Assembly: GCF_015548375.1 (NCBI RefSeq)
Contig: NZ_JADMWW010000024.1
Coordinates: 1 to 41,976, forward strand
Source: Collinsella aerofaciens
GTDB lineage: Bacteria > Actinomycetota > Coriobacteriia > Coriobacteriales > Coriobacteriaceae
Direction: 5' to 3'
DNA: 41,976 nucleotides
Shown here: positions 33,313 through 41,664 of the stretch, in pieces
Numbering within the stretch: the stretch's first letter is position 1
Layout of the letters: every line of letters begins with the position of its first letter
Notes under the pieces: model-generated
Databases searched by the model: none
What the model was told of the DNA's origin: nothing
The model's input: only the letters and a program-made list of their open reading frames with translations
Translations under genes and position numbers: made by a program

Positions 33313-35119
33313 AACCCTCATGGGCAGCATCCGCGACTATATGAAAGTCGCTGTTGCCACGCCATTGCTCGTGCTTGGCGAGGTGCTCTGCGAGATGCTG
33401 ATTCCATTTATCACCGCCAACCTGATCGACGCCATCAAAGACGGTACCACCGTAGCCGAGATGCTTCCCACCGCAGGCTTTTTGGTGCTCATCGCGCTGA
33501 CGTCGCTTGCTTTTGGTGCCGCTGCCGGCGTCACCTGCAGCCATGCGAGTTGCGGCTTCGCCAAGAACCTGCGTCACGACCTGTTCTACAAGATCCAGAC
33601 GTTCAGCTTTGCCAACATCGATGAGTTCTCGAGCTCCTCGCTCGTCACGCGTCTGACCACTGACATCAACAACGTGCAGCAGGCCTTTATGATGATCATC
33701 CGTATCGCCGTGCGCGCGCCGCTGGTCTTGATCTTCGCCTTTACCATGGCATTTATCATGGGCGGCAGCGTCGCCATGGTCTACCTGGTCATCATTCCGC
33801 TGCTGGGCTTTGGACTGTTCTTTATCATCTTTAAGGTACGCCCCATCTTCTCGCGCGTGTTCCACAAGTACGACGCCCTTAACGAGTCCGTCGAGGAAAA
33901 CGTCACCGGCATGCGCGTGGTCAAGAGCTACGTGCGCGAAGACTTTGAGAAGGAGAAGTTCGCCACCGCCGCGCGCGACGTCCAGATGGACTTCACCCGC
34001 GCCGAGAAGCTACTCGCCTTTAACAACCCCATGATGAACATCTGCGTCAACGGCGCGTTTGTCGTCATCATCTACCTGGGCTCCAAGCTCATCATCACGA
34101 GCCAGGGCACGCTGTTCGACGTGGGCCAGCTCTCCTCGATCTTTACCTATGGTTTTCAGATCCTCATGAGCCTGATGCAGCTGTCGATGATCTTTGTCAT
34201 GGTGACCATGGCCGACGAATCGGCGCACCGCATTACCGAGGTGCTGGCCGCCGAGCCCACGATCGCCGATCCCGCCGAGCCCGTGCTCGAGGTTGCCGAC
34301 GGCTCCATCGACTTTGACCACGTGAGCTTTAAGTATTCCGCGCATGCGAAGCGCCAGGCGCTCGACGATATCGACCTGCACATTAAGAGCGGCGAGACCA
34401 TCGGCATCATCGGCGGCACCGGCTCGGCCAAGTCCACGCTCGTAAACCTCATCGCCCGCCTGTACGACGCCACCGAAGGCACCGTGCGCGTGGGCGGCAT
34501 GGACGTGCGCGACTACGACCTGGACGCACTGCGTCACCAAGTGGCCATGGTGCTACAGAAAAACGTGCTGTTTAGCGGCACCATCGCCGAGAACCTGCGC
34601 TGGGGCGACCCGAACGCCACCGACGAGGAAGTCCGCGAGGCGGCACATCTGGCCTGCGCCGATGAGTTTGTCGACGGCTTCCCCAAGGGTTACGACACCT
34701 GGATCGAGCAGGGCGGCTCCAATGTTTCCGGCGGTCAGAAGCAGCGCCTGTGCATTGCGCGTGCCCTGCTGCGTCGCCCCAAGATCTTGATCCTGGACGA
34801 CTCCACTAGCGCCGTCGACACCAAGACCGACGCCAAGATTCGCGCAGGGTTGGCAAGCTATCTGCCCAACACGACCAAGCTCATCATCGCCCAGCGCATT
34901 AGCTCCGTACAGGATGCAGACCGCATCATCGTCATGGAGGGCGGCCGCATCGCGCAGATCGGCAACCATGACGAGCTGCTTAAGACGAGCGAGATCTACC
35001 GCGAGACCTTTACCTCGCAAAACAAGATGTCTGCCGAGGGCGAAGGGGCCGTCGAGGCCGACACCGAGGCATCCGCAACGCAGGCTCAGACCCAGGAAGG
35101 AGGCGAGGCACATGAGTAA
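33305..35119 (+). CDS. Heterodimeric ABC exporter, degenerate-site subunit
   Basis: A 604-residue half-transporter with six membrane helices (1-310) and an ATPase domain (about 335-570). Its own nucleotide motifs deviate from consensus: Walker A GGTGSAKST has Ala for Gly, Walker B ends LDDS with Asp in place of the catalytic Glu (about 497), and the switch His is Gln (IAQRISS, about 529). Its signature NVSGGQ is intact and would complete the partner's active site. This is the pattern of TM287/288 and BmrCD-type heterodimers. A Glu/Ala/Gln-rich tail ends the protein. It overlaps both neighbours. Confidence 0.93.
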   Translation: MIKTLMGSIRDYMKVAVATPLLVLGEVLCEMLIPFITANLIDAIKDGTTVAEMLPTAGFLVLIALTSLAFGAAAGVTCSHASCGFAKNLRHDLFYKIQTFSFANIDEFSSSSLVTRLTTDINNVQQAFMMIIRIAVRAPLVLIFAFTMAFIMGGSVAMVYLVIIPLLGFGLFFIIFKVRPIFSRVFHKYDALNESVEENVTGMRVVKSYVREDFEKEKFATAARDVQMDFTRAEKLLAFNNPMMNICVNGAFVVIIYLGSKLIITSQGTLFDVGQLSSIFTYGFQILMSLMQLSMIFVMVTMADESAHRITEVLAAEPTIADPAEPVLEVADGSIDFDHVSFKYSAHAKRQALDDIDLHIKSGETIGIIGGTGSAKSTLVNLIARLYDATEGTVRVGGMDVRDYDLDALRHQVAMVLQKNVLFSGTIAENLRWGDPNATDEEVREAAHLACADEFVDGFPKGYDTWIEQGGSNVSGGQKQRLCIARALLRRPKILILDDSTSAVDTKTDAKIRAGLASYLPNTTKLIIAQRISSVQDADRIIVMEGGRIAQIGNHDELLKTSEIYRETFTSQNKMSAEGEGAVEADTEASATQAQTQEGGEAHE

Positions 35120-37031
35120 GGCAACGACCGCCGAGCGCGCGCTCAACCGCAAGGGCGGCACCATGTCGCGCCTCATCAAGACGCTCTTTGGCTTCTACCC
35201 CGTGCTTTTGCCCCTCGTCGTCGTCGGCGTGGTGCTCTGCGCCATCATCAACTCCATCGGCGCGACCTTCCTTCAGAGCGCCCTGCAGATTATTAGCGAA
35301 TCGTGGCAGTCGGGCGATTGGACGACCGCACAGCCCAAGATCGCACAGCTCGTGACCACCCTCGCCTGCATCTACGGCATCGGCATCCTGTCTTCGCTCT
35401 TCTGGAACCGCGCCATGGCCATCGTCACGCAGGGCTCGCTCGAGAAGCTGCGCGAGAAGATGTTCAACCGTATGCAGGACCTGCCGATTCGCTACTTCGA
35501 CACGCACCAGCGCGGCGACATCATGAGCCACTACACCAACGACATCGACACGCTGCGCCAGATGATCAGCCAGTCGCTGCCCAACCTGCTCATGACGACC
35601 ATCGTCATCGTCACGGTATTCTTTATCATGCTGTACTACAGCGTGTGGATGTGCCTGGTCATTGTGGCCGGCGTCGTCTTTATGACCTTTATGACCAAGC
35701 TGCTCGGCTCCAACTCCGCGCGTTTCTTTATTGCGCAGCAGTCCGAGCTCGGCGTGGTCGAGGGCCATATCGAGGAAGTCATGAACGGCCAGAAGGTCGT
35801 CAAGGCATTCTGCCACGAGTCTGCCGCCGAGGCTGATTTTGACGAGCGCAACGAAAAGCTCTTCGAGGTCTCGCAGAAGGCCAACATGTACGCCAACATC
35901 CTCATGCCTATCCTTATGAACCTGGGCAACCTGCTCTACGTGCTGGTCGCACTGGCAGGCGGCATTTTCCTGGCGCTGGGCGTGCCCAACCTGAGCATCT
36001 CGGGCATGACACTGTCCATCGCCGTCGTGGTGCCGTTCCTCAACATGACCAAGCAATTCTGCGGACAGATCGGTCAGATCTCGCAGCAGATCAACGCCGT
36101 GGTCATGGGCCTCGCCGGCGCCGACCGCATCTTTGAGCTCATCGACGAGAAGCCCGAGACCGACGAAGGCTACGTGACGCTCGTCAACGCGCAGGTGAAC
36201 CCCGATACCTGGCAGCTCGAGGAGGCCGACCACCACACCGGCATGTGGGCGTGGAAGCATCCGCACCGCGCGACCGGCGAGATCGAGTACGTACCGCTGC
36301 GCGGCGACCTGGTCATGGACAACGTCGACTTTGGCTACACGCCCGACCACGAGGTGCTGCACGGCGTGTCCGTGTTTGCTAAGCCGGGTCAGAAGGTCGC
36401 GTTTGTCGGTGCCACCGGTGCCGGCAAGACGACCATCACCAACCTCATCAACCGTTTCTATGACATCGCCGATGGCAAGATCCGCTACGACGGCATCAAC
36501 GTCAACAAGATCCGCAAGGCCGATCTGCGCCGCTCGCTGGGCGTGGTGCTGCAGGACGTGAACCTGTTCACCGGCACCGTGATGGATAACATCCGCTACG
36601 GCAACCTGGACGCCACCGACGAGGAGTGCATCGCGGCGGCCAAGCTCGCGGGCGCGGACGACTTTATCACCCGCCTGCCCGACGGCTACGACACGATGCT
36701 CACCGGCAACGGCGCGCAGCTGTCGCAGGGCCAGCGCCAGCTGATTTCGATCGCACGCGCCGCCGTCGCCGATCCGCCGGCGATGATTCTGGACGAGGCC
36801 ACGAGCTCCATCGACACCCGCACCGAGGCCATCGTGCAAGCGGGCATGGACAAGCTCATGGAGGGCCGCACGACGTTTGTCATCGCGCACCGCCTGTCCA
36901 CCGTGCGCAACTCCGACGCGATCATCTGTCTGGACCACGGCCGCATCATCGAGCGCGGCAACCACGACGAGCTGATCGCCAAGCGCGGATACTACTATCA
37001 GCTCTACACGGGTGCATTTGAGCTCGAGTAG
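35112..37031 (+). CDS. Heterodimeric ABC exporter, catalytic subunit
   Basis: A 639-residue half-transporter. Walker A is GATGAGKTT (about 433), Walker B ILDEATSSID has the catalytic Glu (about 562), and the switch His is in IAHRLST; the signature is the variant LSQGQ. About 45 residues between the membrane domain and the ATPase (VNAQVNPDTW to VPLRGDL) form an insertion. The ATG at 35112 lies inside the end of the previous gene, with GGAGG upstream. Together the two subunits should export a drug, lipid or peptide; the substrate is unknown, though MarR control suggests toxic-compound efflux. Confidence 0.94.
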   Translation: MSKATTAERALNRKGGTMSRLIKTLFGFYPVLLPLVVVGVVLCAIINSIGATFLQSALQIISESWQSGDWTTAQPKIAQLVTTLACIYGIGILSSLFWNRAMAIVTQGSLEKLREKMFNRMQDLPIRYFDTHQRGDIMSHYTNDIDTLRQMISQSLPNLLMTTIVIVTVFFIMLYYSVWMCLVIVAGVVFMTFMTKLLGSNSARFFIAQQSELGVVEGHIEEVMNGQKVVKAFCHESAAEADFDERNEKLFEVSQKANMYANILMPILMNLGNLLYVLVALAGGIFLALGVPNLSISGMTLSIAVVVPFLNMTKQFCGQIGQISQQINAVVMGLAGADRIFELIDEKPETDEGYVTLVNAQVNPDTWQLEEADHHTGMWAWKHPHRATGEIEYVPLRGDLVMDNVDFGYTPDHEVLHGVSVFAKPGQKVAFVGATGAGKTTITNLINRFYDIADGKIRYDGINVNKIRKADLRRSLGVVLQDVNLFTGTVMDNIRYGNLDATDEECIAAAKLAGADDFITRLPDGYDTMLTGNGAQLSQGQRQLISIARAAVADPPAMILDEATSSIDTRTEAIVQAGMDKLMEGRTTFVIAHRLSTVRNSDAIICLDHGRIIERGNHDELIAKRGYYYQLYTGAFELE

Positions 37032-37046
37032 GTAGGTTTGTTCCAC

Positions 37047-37152
37047 GGAGGTCTCCCAGGCGGGCCGGGGTGTAACCTCCGTGCTCAAACATTCTCGCTT
37101 CGCTGCGAAACTGCGCGCGGAAGTTACACCCCGGCCCGCCTGGGAGACCTCC
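37047..37152. repeat. Long inverted repeat with perfect 30-bp arms
   Basis: Arms 37047-37076 and 37123-37152 are exact reverse complements. The 46-bp spacer has a small TTCG/CGAA stem. The left arm can alternatively pair locally through CACGGAGG (37044-37051) with CCTCCGTG (37076-37083). No T run follows, so it is not a standard terminator. It lies between the exporter and the lysR terminator. Confidence 0.85.
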
Positions 37153-37194
37153 TGCGCGCAATCAACCCGTCATTAAAACAGAATAAAAGTTGGT

Positions 37195-37226
37195 GAGGCC
37201 CTGGCCGTTTGGCCAGGGCCTCGTTT
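37195..37226. terminator. Bidirectional terminator between exporter and lysR
   Basis: A perfect 12-bp stem GAGGCCCTGGCC/GGCCAGGGCCTC with loop GTTT is followed on the plus strand by GTTTTG. On the minus strand it is followed by AACTTTTATT. It serves the convergent exporter and lysR genes. Confidence 0.85.
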
Positions 37227-37238
37227 TGTAAGGATGAG

Positions 37239-38117
37239 CTAGTTGAGGAGTTGGGCCATGGCGTTGACGAATTTTTGTACTTGGAGGGTGGGCTCGAGCG
37301 GGTAGTGCAGATAGACCGGCACCTCGCGGCCGCACAGGAACGGCACGCCCACAAAGGCCGGATGCACGCCCGACCACGCGCCGCAGGTGAGTACCGCGTC
37401 GCCTTTCTCCTCGGCCTCGTTAAAGAGTGCGAAGTCGAAGCTGTCCACGTCGATCACGTCCACGCCGCCGTCGGCCAAAAGGTCGATGCGCAGACTGTCC
37501 ATGGCGTCGTTGCCGTGGCGCAGCACGCGCAGGCGCATGCCCTCCAAGTCGGCAACTGTGATGCGGCTCTTACGCGCAAGCGGGCTCGTGCGAGGCACAT
37601 CGATATAAAACGGCACGTTGACGATGAGGAGCTTTTGGCACGCATCGCCCCAGCGCGGGGTCGAAAAGCTCGACTGCACCACGTCGACCTCGCGGCCCAA
37701 GCTGCGCATGACGGTCTCGCGCTCGTCGTACAGGTCGCTCACCGGTACGATCTCAAAACGCAGCGACGGCTCCAACTCGTGCACGCCCGTCCACATCGAA
37801 AGCGTCTGACGGCCCGGGCACATCATCGACACGCCCAGGCGCACCGCGCCGCCATCGCCCGCTGCGCGTCGGGCACGGCGCAGGGCATCCTCGGATTGGC
37901 GCATGATCGAGCGCGCGTCATCGACCAGCAGTGCGCCCGCCGGCGTCACCTTGACGCCCGAATGCGAGCGCTCGAACAGCGTGATACCAAACTCTGCCTC
38001 GAATCCCGATACCTGTTTGACGAGCGCCGGCGTCGACACGCGTAATTTTGCCGCGGCGCGCGAGAAACTTCCCAGCTCCGCGGCGGCCGAAATAGCCTCG
38101 AGTCGTCGATCGTACAC
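37239..38117 (-). CDS. LysR-family transcriptional regulator
   Basis: A 292-residue regulator. The N-terminal helix-turn-helix (about 1-60) has AAELGSFSRAAAKLRVSTPALVKQVSGFEAEFGITLFERSHSGVKVTPAG, a clear LysR signature. The effector-binding domain covers about 85-290. GTG 38117 is chosen because CGGAGAG lies seven bases upstream and the first helix then begins as usual; a start at 38150 is also in frame. It is divergent from the SDR-transporter-dehydrogenase genes, which it probably controls with a metabolite from that pathway. Confidence 0.92.
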   Translation of the reverse strand: MYDRRLEAISAAAELGSFSRAAAKLRVSTPALVKQVSGFEAEFGITLFERSHSGVKVTPAGALLVDDARSIMRQSEDALRRARRAAGDGGAVRLGVSMMCPGRQTLSMWTGVHELEPSLRFEIVPVSDLYDERETVMRSLGREVDVVQSSFSTPRWGDACQKLLIVNVPFYIDVPRTSPLARKSRITVADLEGMRLRVLRHGNDAMDSLRIDLLADGGVDVIDVDSFDFALFNEAEEKGDAVLTCGAWSGVHPAFVGVPFLCGREVPVYLHYPLEPTLQVQKFVNAMAQLLN

Positions 38118-38251
38118 GTCATCTCTCCGTTTTCGCACGTACGGCCACACGGTGCCGTAGGGGGTCGTTTTCGCAGGTCACACGCTCAACACAGATAAAC
38201 TGCGGCACACGGTATAAACCTACGATTAACGCCATTCTAACAAATATGCAA

Positions 38252-38280
38252 TTCACCTGCGCAAACGCAAAGCATACGAT
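38252..38280 (+). promoter_or_regulatory. Candidate promoter of the SDR operon
   Basis: TTCACC and TACGAT are separated by 17 bp, about 70 bp before the SDR start. The imperfect -35 fits a LysR-activated promoter. Repeated ATAAAC sequences lie upstream (about 38195-38218). Confidence 0.45.
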
Positions 38281-38296
38281 AACCAGCGAAAACCAC

Positions 38297-38323
38297 GTGG
38301 GTCGGTTAATGGGAACGACCCAC
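38297..38323. repeat. 27-bp palindrome in the SDR leader
   Basis: GTGGGTCG/CGACCCAC form a perfect 8-bp stem around GTTAATGGGAA. It lies between the candidate promoter and the SDR ribosome-binding site. It may be an operator, a leader hairpin, or a member of the short-palindrome set. Confidence 0.55.
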
Positions 38324-38349
38324 AGGGAGGCACAAGAAGGGAAGTTCCT

Positions 38350-39231
38350 ATGAGCAATTGGCTTAAGCTCGAGGGCGATGTCTGCGCCGTGACCGGCGCA
38401 CTCGGCGGTATGGGCGCCGAGATCTGCCGTGAGTTCGCCCGCAATGGCGCCAACGTCGTCATGCTCGACCTGGACGAGGAGAAGGTCAAGGCCGCTGCTG
38501 CCGACCTCGCTGCCGAGTTTGGCATCCACGCCGAGGGCTACAAGATGAACGCCACCGACGAGGCCGAGGTTCAGGCCGCCGTCGACGCCACCATCGCCAA
38601 CTTCGGCCGCGTCGACGTCCTCGTCAACACCGCCGGCATCCTGCGCTTCGCCGCCATGGAGGACCTGCCGCTGAGCGACTGGGAGCAGGTGCTCAACGTC
38701 AACCTTACCGGCTACTTCATCACCTCGCAGCGCTTTGGTCGCGAGATGATCAAGGCCGGCCAGGGCCGCTTGGTACACATCTCGACCGTTGCCAGCCACT
38801 CCCCCGAGACGTTCTCGGGCGTGTACAGCTCCACCAAGGCCGGTGTCAACATGATGTCCAAGATGCTGGCTGCCGAGTGGGGCCCTTACGGCGTGCGCTC
38901 CAACTGCGTCGAGCCCTGCTTTGTCAAGACCCCCATGTCGGCGAGCTTTTACGCCGACCCCGAGGTCGAGAAGAGCCGCAGCCGCCTCATCGCCACGCGC
39001 CGCATCGGCGAGGTCAGCGATATCGCCAACGCCGTCATGTTCCTGGCATCCAAGCGCTCGGACTTTACCACTGGCGACGCCATCAAGGTCGACGGCGGCT
39101 TCTCCAATATGATGGGCGACCTCACCGCCAAGCCCGGCGGCCGCCGAGCCTTTGCCGACAACTACCTCAAGAACAAGGGTGTCGAGCTTTGGTCCGACGA
39201 GTCCGGCGTCGAAAAACCGACTGACCAGTAA
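38350..39231 (+). CDS. Short-chain dehydrogenase/reductase (SDR)
   Basis: A 293-residue classical SDR oxidoreductase using NAD(P)H. The cofactor loop TGALGGMG (15-22), an acidic DLDEE after strand 2 that favours NAD(H), NTAG (92-95) and the catalytic S144-Y158-K162 set are visible. The C-terminus runs about 40 residues beyond a minimal SDR, with ADNYLKNKGVELW. GGGAAG precedes the ATG. It is the first gene of a probable catabolic operon with a transporter and a Gfo/Idh/MocA dehydrogenase; a polyol, sugar acid or hydroxy acid substrate is inferred. Confidence 0.92.
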   Translation: MSNWLKLEGDVCAVTGALGGMGAEICREFARNGANVVMLDLDEEKVKAAAADLAAEFGIHAEGYKMNATDEAEVQAAVDATIANFGRVDVLVNTAGILRFAAMEDLPLSDWEQVLNVNLTGYFITSQRFGREMIKAGQGRLVHISTVASHSPETFSGVYSSTKAGVNMMSKMLAAEWGPYGVRSNCVEPCFVKTPMSASFYADPEVEKSRSRLIATRRIGEVSDIANAVMFLASKRSDFTTGDAIKVDGGFSNMMGDLTAKPGGRRAFADNYLKNKGVELWSDESGVEKPTDQ

Positions 39232-39297
39232 ACCAGCCCGACAGGGAGGTCTCGCGGACGCGCCCGCCCCTCCCCCGCATCGATTAGAAAGAGTCCA

Positions 39298-40554
39298 ATG
39301 GCTTCCACCAACTCCAACAAGGGTCGCGCCGTCGTGCTTTCCGCCGCGTGCGTCACCATGTTCTTCATCAGCTCCATCGCGCTGTATTCCGTCGTGAGCA
39401 AGAATCTGCTCGCCGTCTACCCCGAGTGGTCCAGCGCCCTTACCTGGGCGTTCCCGGTCTTTCAGACCATCATGGCCGTGACGGGCATCTTCGCCGGCCG
39501 CATCTCCGACAAGATCGGTCCGCGCAACGTCGTGATCGCCGCCGCCGTGTGCTACGGCCTGGGCTGGTTCATGTCCGGCACCGTCACCGAGCCGTGGCAG
39601 TTCTACCTGTGGTTCTCGCTCGTCGCCGCTGTCGGCAACGGCCTGGGCTACAACCCGGCGCTCACCACCGGCCAAAAGTGGTTCATCGACAAGAAGGGTC
39701 TCGCCTCCGGCATCACCCTGGCCGCTTCGACCGCCGGTCCCGCCGTGCTGTCCCCGGTACTCGCCTCGCTGCTCATCCCGAGCCTGGGCATCTTTGGCGC
39801 CCTCAAGGCACTCGGCGTCATCTTCTTTGTGACGATCGCCGCCTCCGCCCTGTTCCTGAAGGCCCCCGAGGCCGGCTGGCTACCCGAGGGCTTCGAGGCT
39901 CCCAAGGGCGGCGCGCATGCCGGCACCTTCGGCGACCTCACCCCGGGCGAGATGGTCAAGACCCCGCGTTTCTGGGTCCTCATCGTCACCTTCGCCTTTG
40001 CCGCCACCGCGGGCACCCTGCTCGTGGGCAAGGTTGCCTCCATCGCCGCCGTCCAGCTCTTCGCCGACCCCACGAGCGCCGCGGCCGTCGCCCTCGGCGG
40101 CGTGGTGGTCTCCGTCAACACCTGCGCCAACCTGGTTGGCCGCCTGTCCTTTGGCCAGATCATCGACAAGCTCGGCGCCTATAAGTCACTGCTCATCAGC
40201 CTTGTCGTCACCATCGTCGCCCTCGTCATCATGTCGATGAGCTTTACGCAGAGCATGTTCTTCGTGGCGCTCGCCCTGCTCGGCTTTAGCTTTGGCGCCC
40301 TGCTCGTCATCTACCCGCCGCTCACCGGTGGCGCCTTTGGCACCAGCAACATCGGCGTCAACTACGGCATCATGTTTTTGGGCTACGCCGCTTCCACCTG
40401 GATCAGCCAGCCCATCACCGCCGTGCTGTATCACGCCGAGGCCGGCAGCGCCGCCTACCAGCAGTCCTTCTACGGCGCCATCGTAATCGCCGCCATCGCC
40501 GTCGTGCTCACCGTCTACATGATGGTCTCCGACAGCAAGAAGAAGTCCGCCTAG
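39298..40554 (+). CDS. MFS transporter, oxalate/formate antiporter (OFA) family
   Basis: A 418-residue inner-membrane transporter with 12 predicted helices. The order of motifs fits the OFA group of organic acid carriers: SWALTWAFPVF-like helix 2, GRISDKIGPRNVV between helices 2 and 3, and GNGLGYNPALTTGQKWF in helix 4. Members carry oxalate/formate, lactate or other carboxylates; the substrate here is probably the acid used by the flanking dehydrogenases. It starts 66 bp after the SDR gene. Confidence 0.9.
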   Translation: MASTNSNKGRAVVLSAACVTMFFISSIALYSVVSKNLLAVYPEWSSALTWAFPVFQTIMAVTGIFAGRISDKIGPRNVVIAAAVCYGLGWFMSGTVTEPWQFYLWFSLVAAVGNGLGYNPALTTGQKWFIDKKGLASGITLAASTAGPAVLSPVLASLLIPSLGIFGALKALGVIFFVTIAASALFLKAPEAGWLPEGFEAPKGGAHAGTFGDLTPGEMVKTPRFWVLIVTFAFAATAGTLLVGKVASIAAVQLFADPTSAAAVALGGVVVSVNTCANLVGRLSFGQIIDKLGAYKSLLISLVVTIVALVIMSMSFTQSMFFVALALLGFSFGALLVIYPPLTGGAFGTSNIGVNYGIMFLGYAASTWISQPITAVLYHAEAGSAAYQQSFYGAIVIAAIAVVLTVYMMVSDSKKKSA

Positions 40555-40562
40555 TTTTACCG

Positions 40563-40593
40563 ATGCGACAAAGGGACAGCCCCTTTGTCGCAT
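40563..40593. repeat. 31-bp GACAAAGGGAC palindrome, copy 4
   Basis: ATGCGACAAAG/CTTTGTCGCAT with centre GGACAGCCC. It shows a paired T-A to C-G change relative to copies 1 and 3. It is placed inside the operon, between the transporter stop and the third gene's ribosome site. Confidence 0.8.
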
Positions 40594-40623
40594 TCCACCG
40601 GTCACCAGTATTAAGGAGTCGAA

Positions 40624-41664
40624 ATGTCTGAGCTCAACCCCGTCCGCATTGCCGTTATCGGCGCCGGCGCCATGGGCCGCAACCACATCCGCTTTGTCAC
40701 CGAGGAGCCCGAGGCCGAGCTCGTCGCCATCGCTGACGCCTTTGAGGGCGCCCGCGCCACGGCCGAAGCCGCCAGTGTGCCGTTTTACACCGATCCCGCC
40801 CAGATGATGGACGAGGTCAAGCCCGAGGCCGTCATTATCGCCACCCCCAACGACCTGCACCTGGGCGTTGCTCGCGAGGCTGTGAAGCGCAATATCGTGC
40901 CGTTGGTCGAAAAGCCGATCTCCAACGACCTGGAGGATGCCCAGGCCTTCGCCGCCGAGGCCGAGACCGCCGGCGTGCCCGTGCTCGTGGGCCAGCACCG
41001 TCGCCACAACCCCTTCGTCAACAAGGCCAAGGAGATCATCGAGTCCGGCGAGCTGGGCAAGCTCACCGTGTCGAGCTTCCACTACATGATCTATAAGAAC
41101 GACGAGTATTTCGATGTCGAGTGGCGCCGCAAGAAGGGCGCCGGCCCGATCCTGGTCAACCTGGTTCACGACGTCGATCTACTCCGCTATCTGCTGGGCG
41201 AGCCCGTTGCCGTCCAGGGTATGCAGTCCAGCGCCGCCCGCGGTTTTGAGACCGAGGACTCCGCCGTGGTCAACGTCCGTTTTGCCGATGGCGCACTTGC
41301 GAGCATGACCATCTCCGACGCCACCGCCAGCCCCTGGAACTGGGAGGCAACCGCTCGCGAGGATCCGCAGTACCGCCCCTTCGACGCCGACGCCTACTTT
41401 ATCGGCGGCACTAAGGGCGCCCTGTCGCTGCCCCGCCTGCACCAGTTCTCCTACGACGGCGCCTCTAACTGGCACAAGCCGCTGCAGATGGAGATCCCGG
41501 CTGTGGACCCGGCGCTGCCGCACAAGATGCAGCTCAAGCACTTTGTGAAGGTCGTCCGCCGCGAGGTCGAGCCCGTCGTGACCCCCGCCGATAACGTCAA
41601 GACGCTCACGCTTCTCAACGCCATCAAGGAGGCCGCCGAGACCGGCCAGCTCGTCGAGCTGTAA
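40624..41664 (+). CDS. Gfo/Idh/MocA-family oxidoreductase
   Basis: A 346-residue NAD(P)-dependent dehydrogenase of the Gfo/Idh/MocA family, which acts on sugars, inositols and sugar derivatives. The Rossmann loop GAGAMGRNH (13-21), EKPIS (96-100) with the catalytic Lys97, and LVHDVDLLRYLLG (with the active-site Asp/His pair) are present. GGAG lies upstream of the ATG. It follows the SDR and OFA transporter genes and probably performs a second oxidation step on the same compound; the substrate is unknown. Confidence 0.93.
   Translation: MSELNPVRIAVIGAGAMGRNHIRFVTEEPEAELVAIADAFEGARATAEAASVPFYTDPAQMMDEVKPEAVIIATPNDLHLGVAREAVKRNIVPLVEKPISNDLEDAQAFAAEAETAGVPVLVGQHRRHNPFVNKAKEIIESGELGKLTVSSFHYMIYKNDEYFDVEWRRKKGAGPILVNLVHDVDLLRYLLGEPVAVQGMQSSAARGFETEDSAVVNVRFADGALASMTISDATASPWNWEATAREDPQYRPFDADAYFIGGTKGALSLPRLHQFSYDGASNWHKPLQMEIPAVDPALPHKMQLKHFVKVVRREVEPVVTPADNVKTLTLLNAIKEAAETGQLVEL

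Noticed and set aside
35010-37088. 692-codon minus-strand open frame opposite the second ABC exporter subunit
   Set aside because: It is a shadow of a gene with full ABC motifs. The translation is His/Asp/Val-rich low complexity and has no ribosome site.
37047-37152. Rho-independent terminator
   Set aside because: The 30-bp hairpin has no following T run, and a normal terminator is present at 37195.
38119-39675. 518-codon minus-strand frame across the SDR gene and lysR leader
   Set aside because: It is antisense to a clear SDR and crosses the divergent promoter region; no domain is recognisable.
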